DNA from: Cytophagales bacterium
GTDB lineage: Bacteria > Bacteroidota > Bacteroidia > Cytophagales > Cyclobacteriaceae
Assembly: GCA_022360015.1 (NCBI GenBank)
Contig: JAKSDQ010000003.1
Coordinates: 248,001-312,000 of the forward strand
Reading direction: 5' to 3'
Length of the DNA: 64,000 nt
Under the pieces are notes generated by a model. It was not told the DNA's origin, searched no databases, and saw only the letters and a program-made list of their open reading frames with translations. The position numbers and the translations under genes were made by a program. Positions 18,355 through 26,432 of this stretch are shown in pieces; position 1 is the stretch's first letter; each line of letters opens with the position of its first letter.

Positions 18355-19185
18355 ATGAATAAAATGCAAGAAGTTAAACTCAAAAACGTTCCTCAGACTA
18401 TGCTTTGGACGCTACATAACAGAGCAACCGAAGCCATGCGAAAAGACGGAATAATAAAAGATGAAAGGGCTATAGAAATATATCATTCCATTAAATATGA
18501 CTACGAAGGTGATTTCGGTAAGGGTGAGCCATCTCATGCAGTCAGGTCTTTAACATTTGATAAAGAAATAAGAAATTTCATTCAAAATTTCCCTGGATGC
18601 TCCATTGTTAATCTTGGAGAAGGTTTAGAAACACAAAGATTTAGATTTAGCAATGAAAATGCTACATGGATAAGTGTGGATTTACCGGATGCTATTGAAC
18701 TCAGAGAACAGTTTATACAAACAGATGAAAGACATTTACATGCTTCGGTTTCAGCGCTGGATAGAAAGTGGTTTGAATTAATTCCCAAAGACAAACCCAT
18801 ATTTATAAGTGCTCAAGGACTTTTTATGTATTTCAACGAAAGAGATGTGAAATCTTTAATTTTAGATATTGTGGATACATTTAAAACAGGATGTGTCATG
18901 TTTGACACAATCCCTGTTTGGTTGTCAAAAAAAACTATCTCTGCAAAAGGCTGGAGAAAAACTAAAAATTATACTACACCCAAAATGCCTTGGGGCATTA
19001 ATCGAAACCGAATAAATGAAATAGATCAATGGTCTCATCATATTTTAGAAGTGAATGATATTCCCTACGAATTTCCAAAAGAAAGAGGAATACAAGGAAA
19101 CATATTTAACATGTTTGCAAGAACTCCAATTTTAGGGAAATATTTTCCAACAATGGTAAAAATTAAATTCGAAAATAAAAGATAA
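18355..19185 (+). CDS. LCM/PPM1-family SAM-dependent O-methyltransferase
   Basis: 276 residues. Motifs of the leucine-carboxyl-methyltransferase-like family are visible: SIVNLGEGLETQRFRF (SAM loop, with E instead of the usual G/A), WISVDLPDAIELRE, KPIFISAQGLFMYF (the family's E/QGLxMYL motif) and VMFDTIPVWLS. Such enzymes methylate carboxylates or hydroxyls in secondary metabolism and protein C-termini. The gene is AT-rich like the ABC/peptide cassette and is transcribed divergently from it. Whether it acts on the peptide is untested. The next in-frame Met (18364) is an alternative start. Confidence 0.75.
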   Translation: MNKMQEVKLKNVPQTMLWTLHNRATEAMRKDGIIKDERAIEIYHSIKYDYEGDFGKGEPSHAVRSLTFDKEIRNFIQNFPGCSIVNLGEGLETQRFRFSNENATWISVDLPDAIELREQFIQTDERHLHASVSALDRKWFELIPKDKPIFISAQGLFMYFNERDVKSLILDIVDTFKTGCVMFDTIPVWLSKKTISAKGWRKTKNYTTPKMPWGINRNRINEIDQWSHHILEVNDIPYEFPKERGIQGNIFNMFARTPILGKYFPTMVKIKFENKR

Positions 19186-19319
19186 AACGAGACACAACAT
19201 CAGGTAAAAAGTAATAGCCTCGCAAACCTTTGCGCGCTAAAGGCCAAGCTCCTTCTTTTACCAATGTACGTTTCATGACACAAACGCAAATATCAAATTC
19301 AAGCTTTTAACAAATCGAT

Positions 19320-20319
19320 ATGAAAGTAGTGACTATTTTTCTTTATTTTTTTTTTGAGTATTTCCCTGACAGCTACCCCTGAGCAGGCAGCAGCAAATTT
19401 TGAACAGCATGGCGTGATAAAATGGATGCATGACTACCTGGCAGATTCTTTTGATGATCCTGACGAGCGCGGGTATTCAATGTATAGCCTGCTGTATTAT
19501 TCCCCGGAAACCAAAGCCATCAATCCGCAAAAGGCCGGTTGGCTGAATTTTCATGACAAAGAGCAGGGCATCGTTATTTTTAGGAATCAATTTAATGATG
19601 AAAATGATATTGTGGCTACCTATACTGCTACGGCTAAAAGAGTAAGGGGTCACCAGGGACCGGACACCAACACGTTCAGGCTCATCGGGTTGGGTATACC
19701 ATGGATTATTGGGGCAGGAAGGACAGGCCAAATCGCCGGACAAACCAACCTGTTTCCCAGTCATAGCGAAACGGCTGAAAAGGGAGACGGGCAATTAGGC
19801 AGGTTACTGGATTATCAATACCACGACAATGGCTCGGGTTTCGCCTTTGGCGCAGGGAGTTGCATGGGCGTAAAGGGACACAAAAGGTATTTCGCTGCGG
19901 ATTACAGTGCGGCTACGGGAGCTGAGGCTGTTATCATTGTAAGCGATTCTTCTCTTAACGGCAAGAGGTGGCGATTAAGCACGCCCGAGTTTAACAAGGT
20001 TGACCTCCCGGAAGATGGTTTTTTAATCAAAGCGCTCAATGGCAGCACCCTGAAGGGAAAAGTATTTACCAGTCAAACCACTTTGAAAATCGATACAGGC
20101 AGGGTGCGTTACGGAGGTTCTACCGTACGCAATAACCCCGGCATTCGATACCGTGGTAAATCCTACACCCATTCAAAATGGCTGGATATTAACTGTGAGG
20201 GCAACATTATGGTGATCATGACATTGCAGAAAAAAGGTACAATGCATCCGGTAGTGCGTTTTGATAAAGTGAAAAAGGAGGTTGTGGCCGGGGAGAAAGG
20301 GTTGGCTATATGGCGGTGA
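19320..20319 (+). pseudogene. Heparinase II/III-like polysaccharide lyase fragment, frameshifted at a T10 tract
   Basis: An ATG at 19320 opens MKVVTIFLYF, a signal-peptide-like start, but ten consecutive T (19346-19355) put it out of frame and it stops soon after. Removing one T joins it to ISLTATPEQAAANF and a 320-residue body. The body has FRNQFNDENDIVATY and GHQGPDTNTFRLIGLGIPW, which resemble the beta-sandwich core of heparinase II/III-type lyases (compare GHxHxDxxSFxLxAxGxPW). The N-terminal alpha/alpha toroid that such enzymes normally carry is absent, so the gene is truncated as well as frameshifted. Family assignment is moderate. Confidence 0.5.
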
Positions 20320-20515
20320 AATATCCCACCAAATCCCTGCTATCGCGGAGTGGTGAGCACAAAGCCCTGGCTTTTTTGTCAATGGCGACCTCCCATCCGG
20401 GATCAAAAATATCCGGTAGCTTGTGTTTTTTTCCGGTTGGCTCAATAAAAGGCCCTTCCTTTTGCTCCTGGTTGTTTTTAAAGATAAAAGCAAATTCATC
20501 AATGTTATTGACCAC
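20306..20515 (-). pseudogene. C-terminal fragment of an unidentified protein
   Basis: A 69-codon frame reads PTGKKHKLPDIFDPGWEVAI and SPLRDSRDLVGYFTAI. It looks like the tail of a larger protein, but I do not recognise it. It directly follows the susC fragment in the same direction and in another frame, consistent with a deletion that joined two unrelated genes. Confidence 0.3.
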
Positions 20516-21255
20516 AAGATCTGAATCCCCGTCTTACCAAAATACTTTCATCTTCCCGGTATTGTCCGGAAATAAAATAGTTTCCATTTTCAAATCCACG
20601 TGATGTGGAAAGGTTAAACTCCATGAAATGGCCCTGACGTAATACTTCATCAAACCAGTTGGTATTTGCCATCTGGTTTCTTTCCAGCACTGCATTCGGA
20701 TCCCTGCTATTATTTAAAATATCGTTCGGCTGAAAAGGTCGCTGCCCCCTGTTAGCACGGGCTTCATCAGCCAATGCAAGCCAGGTCGGCCCATCGACAA
20801 AACCCAACTCTTCGGGACCACACACCACATCGGTAATTCCATAGTTGAGTCCCACATAAATGGTCCCTTTTCCCTGTTTTCCCGATTTGGTGGTAATTAT
20901 AATTACACCATTAGCCCCCCTGGAACCATAGATGGCTGTGGCCGCTGCATCTTTCAATACCTCCATAGATTCGATGTCGTTCGGATTCAACGTAGCTAAA
21001 GGGTTGAGTGGAGTTGTGCTGGTATTTCGGGCAAATCCACTAAGTTCACCTCCTCCTTGGTTGCTAAGAATCATACCATCGATGATCCATAACGGTTCGG
21101 TACCGGAAAAAAGCGAATTAGTACCCCTCACCATCACCCTTACAGGCGCCCCGGGAATTCCGCTTTGCGAAGATACCTGCACACCAGATGCCTGACCCTG
21201 CAATTTCTGATCGAGGGACGGCGCCTTGAAGGTTTCGAGATCCTTGGCCTTAACC
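20505..21255 (-). pseudogene. susC plug-domain fragment
   Basis: About 245 codons in one frame from TVKAKDLETFKAPSLDQKLQ through QGQASGVQVSSQSG, VMVRGTNSLFSGTEPLWIID, LKDAAATAIYGSRGANGVI and ITTKSGKQGKGT to the first barrel strands (YFISGQYREDESILVRRGF). This is the middle of a SusC/RagA transporter. The signal peptide and beta-sandwich are missing at the 5' side, where an ECF sigma gene fragment is joined on, and about 600 residues of barrel are missing at the 3' side. It differs from the other susC remnant at 11.8 kb. Confidence 0.85.
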
Positions 21256-21367
21256 GTTTTGAAAAAAGATCATACATCTTTCTGAAAGCTTCAGTATTAC
21301 CTTTTTTAATGCCGATGATTAGATCCTTATCTATTGACCAATGTGGACAGTTGTCGCAACTGCTCAA
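21250..21367 (-). pseudogene. N-terminal fragment of an ECF sigma factor, joined to the susC fragment
   Basis: The first about 37 codons (WSIDKDLIIGIKKGNTEAFR, KMYDLFSKRL) are the start of region 2 of an ECF RNA polymerase sigma factor, of the kind often found beside susC genes. After KRL the frame turns into nonsense and the susC plug coding sequence takes over in another frame, around 21252-21258. The visible start would be TTG, so the true start may also have been lost. Confidence 0.7.
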
Positions 21368-21470
21368 TCATTCCACAGTTGCAAAAATCCAATTTCCACC
21401 CCCCTCATCCCAACGCCACTCCTCCCACACTCACCCCATTTTCATTTTTATTTTCATTCTAATTTTCACT

Positions 21471-22589
21471 TCAATAGTATCGCCCCAACATCGGATTTTC
21501 CACAATCGTCTTTTTCATCTTAAATACATCAATGGTACCCTCCTGACTGTAGACAATCTTACCTCCGGGCTCTACCAAAATCGTGTAGGGCAAGGCACCT
21601 CGCCAATTAGGGTCAATGGCCTCGATTAAAGCATATTTATCGTCCGAGTTAAAAATATAATTTTTGTTGGAGGCTTGTTTCTTTTTCAGAAAAGCCAAAA
21701 CCCGGTCTTTTTGTTCGGGGCGGTCGGCACTGATGGAAACGAATTCGAAATCCCTGCCCCTGTACATGCGATCAATTTCAATAAAATCCGGAAACTCTGC
21801 GACACAAGGGCCACACCAGGTAGCCCAGACATTGATCAAACGGAGCTTACCGGAATCATTTTTAATGAGTTCTTTAATTTGCGCAGGATTAATTTCTTCC
21901 AGTCCCACCTCCATTTCGGCCCATTCTTTCAGGGTTTTTTCCTTATATTTCACCTTCCACCCCCATTTAACAGAGCAGCCGAAAGTTTTAGTTTGGCCTT
22001 TGGCTACCGGCTTTCCGCTTAATAAAGCATCAATTGCCGAGCGGGCATCCCCGGCATTGGCTGTGCCTGGTTTTTCAGAAGCATCCAACCTTCCGACATA
22101 CCTCAGCTTCCTACCCTCATCAAAGATAAATAGGTGAGGTGTAGCAACCGGTCCGTATTTGAGCGCCGTTTCCTGGGTGTCGCCGTCGTACAGATACGGA
22201 AAATTATAGCCCTTATCTTTGTGACGGATCTGCATATCTTCATAGGAATCTCCCATATCAGAATAACCCAGCTCTGACAGTAAAAGGCCCTTTTCGCTAT
22301 TGGGAGAAATAGCCACCAAGGCAAAACCTTCATTGTTGTAATCGCGCACCAATTGAATTACCCTGTCTTCATAGGCCTGTGCCGTAGGGCAGTGATTGCA
22401 GGTAAATAAAACAGCCAGTACCTTTGCCTTCTTAAAGTCCGCAAGGGAATAGTTTTTCCCATCCACACCTAATAAATTAAAATCCGGTGCCTGTGAACCG
22501 AGGGGCAAAGTTGGCGGGTTTTCCTGTGCCTGAACCGGATGGAAAATACAAAGGACAATTATGGCAACAGCAAGTGTGGGAAATCTCAT
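21471..22589 (-). CDS. Secreted tandem redoxin / TlpA-like thioredoxin
   Basis: 372 residues with a signal peptide (cut after VQAQ). The first thioredoxin-fold domain (about 30-190) has CNHCPTA at Cys64/Cys67 and resembles AhpC/TSA-like redoxins. The second (about 235-372) has VWATWCGPCVAEFP, a TlpA/ResA-type active site. It probably reduces disulfides or peroxides in the periplasm. It is intact although it lies inside a cluster of broken polysaccharide genes. A short AT-rich T-stretch with repeated TTTTCATTTT lies just beyond its stop, on the plus strand around 21430-21475. Confidence 0.85.
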   Translation of the reverse strand: MRFPTLAVAIIVLCIFHPVQAQENPPTLPLGSQAPDFNLLGVDGKNYSLADFKKAKVLAVLFTCNHCPTAQAYEDRVIQLVRDYNNEGFALVAISPNSEKGLLLSELGYSDMGDSYEDMQIRHKDKGYNFPYLYDGDTQETALKYGPVATPHLFIFDEGRKLRYVGRLDASEKPGTANAGDARSAIDALLSGKPVAKGQTKTFGCSVKWGWKVKYKEKTLKEWAEMEVGLEEINPAQIKELIKNDSGKLRLINVWATWCGPCVAEFPDFIEIDRMYRGRDFEFVSISADRPEQKDRVLAFLKKKQASNKNYIFNSDDKYALIEAIDPNWRGALPYTILVEPGGKIVYSQEGTIDVFKMKKTIVENPMLGRYY

Positions 22590-22839
22590 AGTTGTAAAAT
22601 TTGTATGATATAGTTTAAAGATAAGCCATTTCGTACTTTTATAGAAAAACCGGTGAACTGTTTTTCGGTAATAACAGACGCGGTCACTCTATTAGTTTCA
22701 AATTTTTATACGATTAGTTGGTAGAAATGCTTTTTTTGCGAAATTCTGATTTACATTCTTGTAAAACAGGCATGGCTTTCAAAAAGGAAACGTTATTTAG
22801 AAAACTGCTGTCAACAAATGATAAGAAGGCCTTTTCCTT

Positions 22840-23109
22840 GTTTTTTGGCGCCCATACAAATGGGCCGCAGGCGTCGGGAACAGCGGCCGTAATGCAGTTT
22901 GGCTGTCGCCGGTGGCTGAAAAGCATCGGGGCTATGGTGTCTTCTTGTTCCGGAATACTTTCCATCTCAAAAGTATCCCGGAGCGGTTGGTCATCCATAT
23001 AAGCGCCGACAACCGTTATAAACTGTATGTGAACGGTAAGCTGATAGGTAATGGGCCGGCAAGGGCACCTTCCCCGGAGAAGGACCGGGAATTGGCTTCT
23101 CTCCTATAA
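22840..23109 (+). pseudogene. Remnant of an alpha-L-rhamnosidase-like (GH78-type) N-terminal domain
   Basis: A frame reads NAVWLSPVAEKHRGYGVFLF, RNTFHLKSIPERLVIHISAD and NRYKLYVNGKLIGNGPARA. This is the carbohydrate-binding jelly-roll found at the front of GH78-type rhamnosidases (R.F.L......F.ISADNRYKLYVNG). A stop follows at 23107, and the several hundred residues of catalytic barrel are missing. The upstream part, from about 22718, is out of frame with this piece. It converges on and overlaps the DUF6807 gene by 6 nt. Confidence 0.65.
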
Positions 23110-24219
23110 GACCGTTGCAAAATCTGCTGCCTGCTGATTCAATTCTTCAGGGCTTAGTACTGACTCAGACTGTATTACCACCCGGTACCGGAAGATCACA
23201 GACTCGTTCGGAAGCAATTTCAGGTTCAACGCCAGTTTTCCATCTGAAAACACTTTTTGCCCCAAAGGGTTTGCCGCAAACAGGCCATACCCCCTGGCAT
23301 GCCAATGGGTGGGATAGCCGGGGTTTTGCGGGTGATCAATGATGGCTACAGAGACGGAGCTGCCATCCATTTTTCCATATAGTTTGCACCAGGCAGCCCT
23401 TTTCCCCCATGCATCATTACCGGTTATCCCTTCACTATTGAGGTAATCACCGGTCACTCCTTCGTTATTTAAAACAGGTACTTCGGAAGCAATGCCGTTG
23501 GCATCGGTGAAAATCTCCGGTTTATTGGAAGGTAATTCCAGGGCCCTGGTCATTCTGATGCCTAATACACCCTCTTTATTATCTTTAAATAAGACTTCCT
23601 CCCCCATTGCCGTCAAGGTGGTAACCCGGTCAATGATTCGCTTATGGCCAGCGGCGGAAAAAATAAATTTCGTGTCTTCCTGCAATAATTTGGTGCCATC
23701 GGGTTTTATCCAATCCATCGATACTTCCAACTCCCCGGTTTTACCACTGACCGTATTTTTAACAGCCTTGTGGACAATAGAACCATACCCTCCTTTTTTT
23801 TCAGCAGGAATATTGTAAGAGTTATTCCAAAAATCCAGCCCATTGACATCCCCGTAATTAAACCAGTAGCCTACGTGGTGGGGGTGGTCAACCCGTTCCC
23901 CGGGCCGGGGGTCGCGGGGAAACCCTCTGGTAATCTTATAATTACCTGAGGCAATAATCGGGTATAACACTGGTTTTTCCAGATCATCCGGATAAATGTA
24001 CGACGTAAACAATTCATCCCCTATCATTACATCGACCTTCTTATCCGCTTCGCGAGGTACTACTTTTATTTCCTTGGCCATATCACCTTTTGAGTTCGTA
24101 GCGGCCTCGTCGCCTGTTTCGGTAGTATTTTCGCTGGTCGTAGCGGGCGTGCAGCAGAATAAACACAACATTCCCGCAGCCAATAATAAATTAGCATTCA
24201 TCAATGTGATTTTTTTCAT
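23104..24219 (-). CDS. DUF6807 (PmoA-like) family lipoprotein
   Basis: 371 residues. The N-terminus carries a lipoprotein signal (CLFCC). The body has the family features YPIIASGNYKITRGFPRDPRPGE split over residues about 85-110, VDHPHHVGYWFNYGDVNGLDFW, FKDNKEGVLGIRM and IDHPQNPGYPTHWHARGYGL. Members named PmoA are not methane monooxygenases; they are carbohydrate-locus proteins of unknown reaction whose His-rich motif suggests metal or sugar binding. The gene is intact. It sits just upstream of (and in the same direction as) the gene remnants ending at 24253. Confidence 0.75.
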   Translation of the reverse strand: MKKITLMNANLLLAAGMLCLFCCTPATTSENTTETGDEAATNSKGDMAKEIKVVPREADKKVDVMIGDELFTSYIYPDDLEKPVLYPIIASGNYKITRGFPRDPRPGERVDHPHHVGYWFNYGDVNGLDFWNNSYNIPAEKKGGYGSIVHKAVKNTVSGKTGELEVSMDWIKPDGTKLLQEDTKFIFSAAGHKRIIDRVTTLTAMGEEVLFKDNKEGVLGIRMTRALELPSNKPEIFTDANGIASEVPVLNNEGVTGDYLNSEGITGNDAWGKRAAWCKLYGKMDGSSVSVAIIDHPQNPGYPTHWHARGYGLFAANPLGQKVFSDGKLALNLKLLPNESVIFRYRVVIQSESVLSPEELNQQAADFATVL

Positions 24220-24252
24220 AACAATATGATCTCAATAGCAATTAAATTACAA

Positions 24253-24636
24253 CTATTTCCTGATTAGTGTCGTCAAATGTGACCTTTTTACCCGTATGTA
24301 AAGCGCTTCATTATTGCGGTAAGGCGTCACCTTTTTATTGTCAAATTTGGTTTTCATATAGGCCACACACTCATCGTGCCTTCTGTTCCAAATATCCGAA
24401 ACCGATGTTATACGAAAGTTAAGCTCCTTGTTATGGATATGGAAGGCGGGAATTAACGAATTCTTCGCGCGATTTGAAAAACCAACAATTCCTACATTTA
24501 TACGGTCGTTGGCACCCGGAATACTGGCATAGCTCTTGGCCGTGAAAGAAGTAGCCAGACCTACCCCGGCTGTGCTTATGGCTGGATTTTTAAGAAAAGC
24601 GCTCCTGGTGTTAGTAGTCCTCTCTTTCATTTTCAA
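24253..24636 (-). pseudogene. Gfo/Idh/MocA oxidoreductase, N-terminal fragment
   Basis: 127 codons. The start has a worn twin-arginine-like signal (TTNTRSAFLKNPAISTAGVG), followed by INVGIVGFSNRAKNSLIPAF, the NAD(P)-binding Rossmann start of secreted Gfo/Idh/MocA proteins, and RITSVSDIWNRRHDECV. The frame ends at about one third of the normal 400-plus residues. The glycine-rich loop is GFSNRA in place of the usual GxGxRG. The remnant belongs to the decayed polysaccharide locus. Confidence 0.75.
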
Positions 24637-24645
24637 TAGTTAGAG

Positions 24646-25412
24646 TCAGATTCTTCGGATTTTTTTGAAAATTATCCAAATTATTTTGTTGGGACGGTAA
24701 CCCGTGGTGGATTGCTGAATCGTCACCACTGCATTTTCCATATTTCTGGAGGTATGATGAAAAAAACCCCATTGCATAGATTCCATCTCATTAGGCTTGA
24801 CATCCGCAAGGTAACCGCGTTTTTGGGCCCCTGCTATGGTGCCATCGATAATTTTTAGGCCGTAAGTGGCAAAATAATAATCCAGAGCCAGTTTTGCAAG
24901 TTGACGGGTTTCTTCATCTCTCTCAGCAACGGGTAAAACCTGGCCCAGTTTTTACTGGCAAAATGGTATTGCTGGCGCATGTTACCTGGAATCGACACAA
25001 ATGAACGTGCCTTGTGATCGCCACTGTGAGCATCAGGCAGCCGTGGCAGGCGGCAGGTCATGTTTCAGCCGATCCCCTACGCCACGATCTCGCCCTCATC
25101 GTTACGCTGCTTTGGGCCAAAGTAACCGGTAGGCCCCTGCGTATAAGCCCTTCCCGTGTAGGGTGATATGATCTTTTCCCCCTCAACAGCCCAAACCTTC
25201 ACCGGCAATCCTGTGTCCGGACATATCGAGAAAGCCAGTGACCGCTCTCCAAACCCTTCAGCTGCAATCCTTTGCAACATAGGCGACATCCGCCTTTTAA
25301 AACCCTCTTCATCAGGATAAGTTGACGCATCCCAGACGTTTTGCCCTGAACCCGGCTTGCCGCACAACACCAAACAAACCATAAGACTTACTTTTCGAAA
25401 TCCAATGCTCAT
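24646..25412 (-). pseudogene. Secreted protein of a sugar locus, broken by frameshifts
   Basis: Three consecutive frames appear to belong to one gene. The first (from Met at 25412) has a signal peptide (MSIGFRKVSLMVCLVLC) and SPYTGRAYTQGPTGYFGPKQ, then a stop. The second reads HKARSFVSIPGNMRQQYHFA and SKNWARFYPLL. The third continues as LAKLALDYYFATYGLKIIDG and HHTSRNMENAVVTIQQST. The parts keep the correct order, so small insertions or deletions broke an ancestral gene of about 260 codons or more. I do not recognise the family. Confidence 0.55.
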
Positions 25413-25447
25413 AATGCGATTTTTAATGGACAATGGAAAATTGACAA

Positions 25448-25766
25448 TCACTTCCCCATCCTCACCCATCTGGCATCATCTGCCTCCAACCGCAGTGATT
25501 TCAAATTCACTTCCTCTCCGGTAAGCGCATCCAAGGTCTCCTTATAGGAGAATTTGCTTCAGGCTGTTGAATCCCAGTTCTTTCATCAGCCTGAAGTGCT
25601 CCCTCATTTCCTTTTCCCCTTCTCCCGGATGCTGAATATAAACCACACCTGCCGGCATGGGCCGGATAAATTTAAAATGCTGCTGGCGCTCTGAGTCGTG
25701 CAGTTTATCATACAAATCGGTGAGAAATTCATCTTTAATCTGACCGGAACAATTGAGATTGCCCAA
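25448..25766 (-). pseudogene. Ghost of a beta-galactosidase-like TIM-barrel enzyme with the middle deleted
   Basis: The upstream half reads MPAGVVYIQHPGEGEKEMRE and FRLMKELGFNSLKQI, the typical first barrel strand of a GH42/GH2-like glycosidase. The downstream half, in another frame, reads YKETLDALTGEEVNLKSLRL and ends ARWVRMGK, typical of the C-terminus of the same type of enzyme (xxLTGExVxxxxLxL). Several hundred residues between are missing. Family identity is approximate. Confidence 0.5.
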
Positions 25767-25795
25767 GAAAAAACACCATAAAGTTCATATACCGA

Positions 25796-26345
25796 CTATC
25801 GTTCTGTCATGTACCATGTAAAATAATTTTTAATTTTCCAACACCATACAAAATTAATGAATGTGCAAGCCTTGGCAGGGTGGCTTAGGTTTCGGTCCGG
25901 GTTAAAATGGATGATTGCCGGTGAAACTTCAACCCTGTGTAGCATTGGATTGCCCCGATGGTCTTCATATTGTAAATCAATAAGTACCATGAAAAGCCCT
26001 TAGGGAAAGCAAGCCCCCCTCATCGGTTGTGTAATTCCCATCGGTGGTCCAATGGCCCTCCTACCCTGATCATCGAACGGACATGATTTTCCAGCCGCTT
26101 CATTTGCTCACCCATAGGATATTTATCCATCCATGTCGGAATACCTTTTCGGATTGTCCGGACCAAAGGATGTCCTTTCACCCTGATCCCATTTACCTGC
26201 CCCCATCGTACCTCCTGTTCAAATAAAACGTGTGACGCGCACGCCTTCTTCGTGCTCAATGGGATGGTGCCAGCGCTCGTCCCAATAGCATTTGGCAGTA
26301 GTGGTATTGAAGAGATCGGTAAACTGCTTCATTGAGGGGGAAACT
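25796..26345 (-). pseudogene. GH10 endoxylanase-like remnant followed by unidentified debris
   Basis: Two frames carry GH10 features: MKQFTDLFNTTTAKCYWDER with HPIEHEEG (the early N-x-x-K-W-E-P-x-E-G block), then GQVNGIRVKGHPLVRTIRKG, IPTWMDKYP and DHRWELHNR, which correspond to the GHxLVWH and WDVVNE strands. The catalytic Glu region reads WELHNR, so it is damaged. From 25990 down to 25796 a further frame (DLQYEDHRGNPMLHRVEV) looks like a piece of another secreted protein. No functional product is expected. Confidence 0.6.
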
Positions 26346-26432
26346 GGTAACGGGAAGTCAAAAAATAGTAATATTAGAGGGTAAATGTGGCACGTGGTTG
26401 TTTTTTGATGATTTATTAATAACATTTGTCCT

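Noticed and set aside
21420-21480. T-rich repeats (TTTTCATTTT) after the redoxin gene as a possible structured terminator or repeat element
   Set aside because: No stem can be formed; similar to other A/T-rich gene ends in the window and therefore uninformative.
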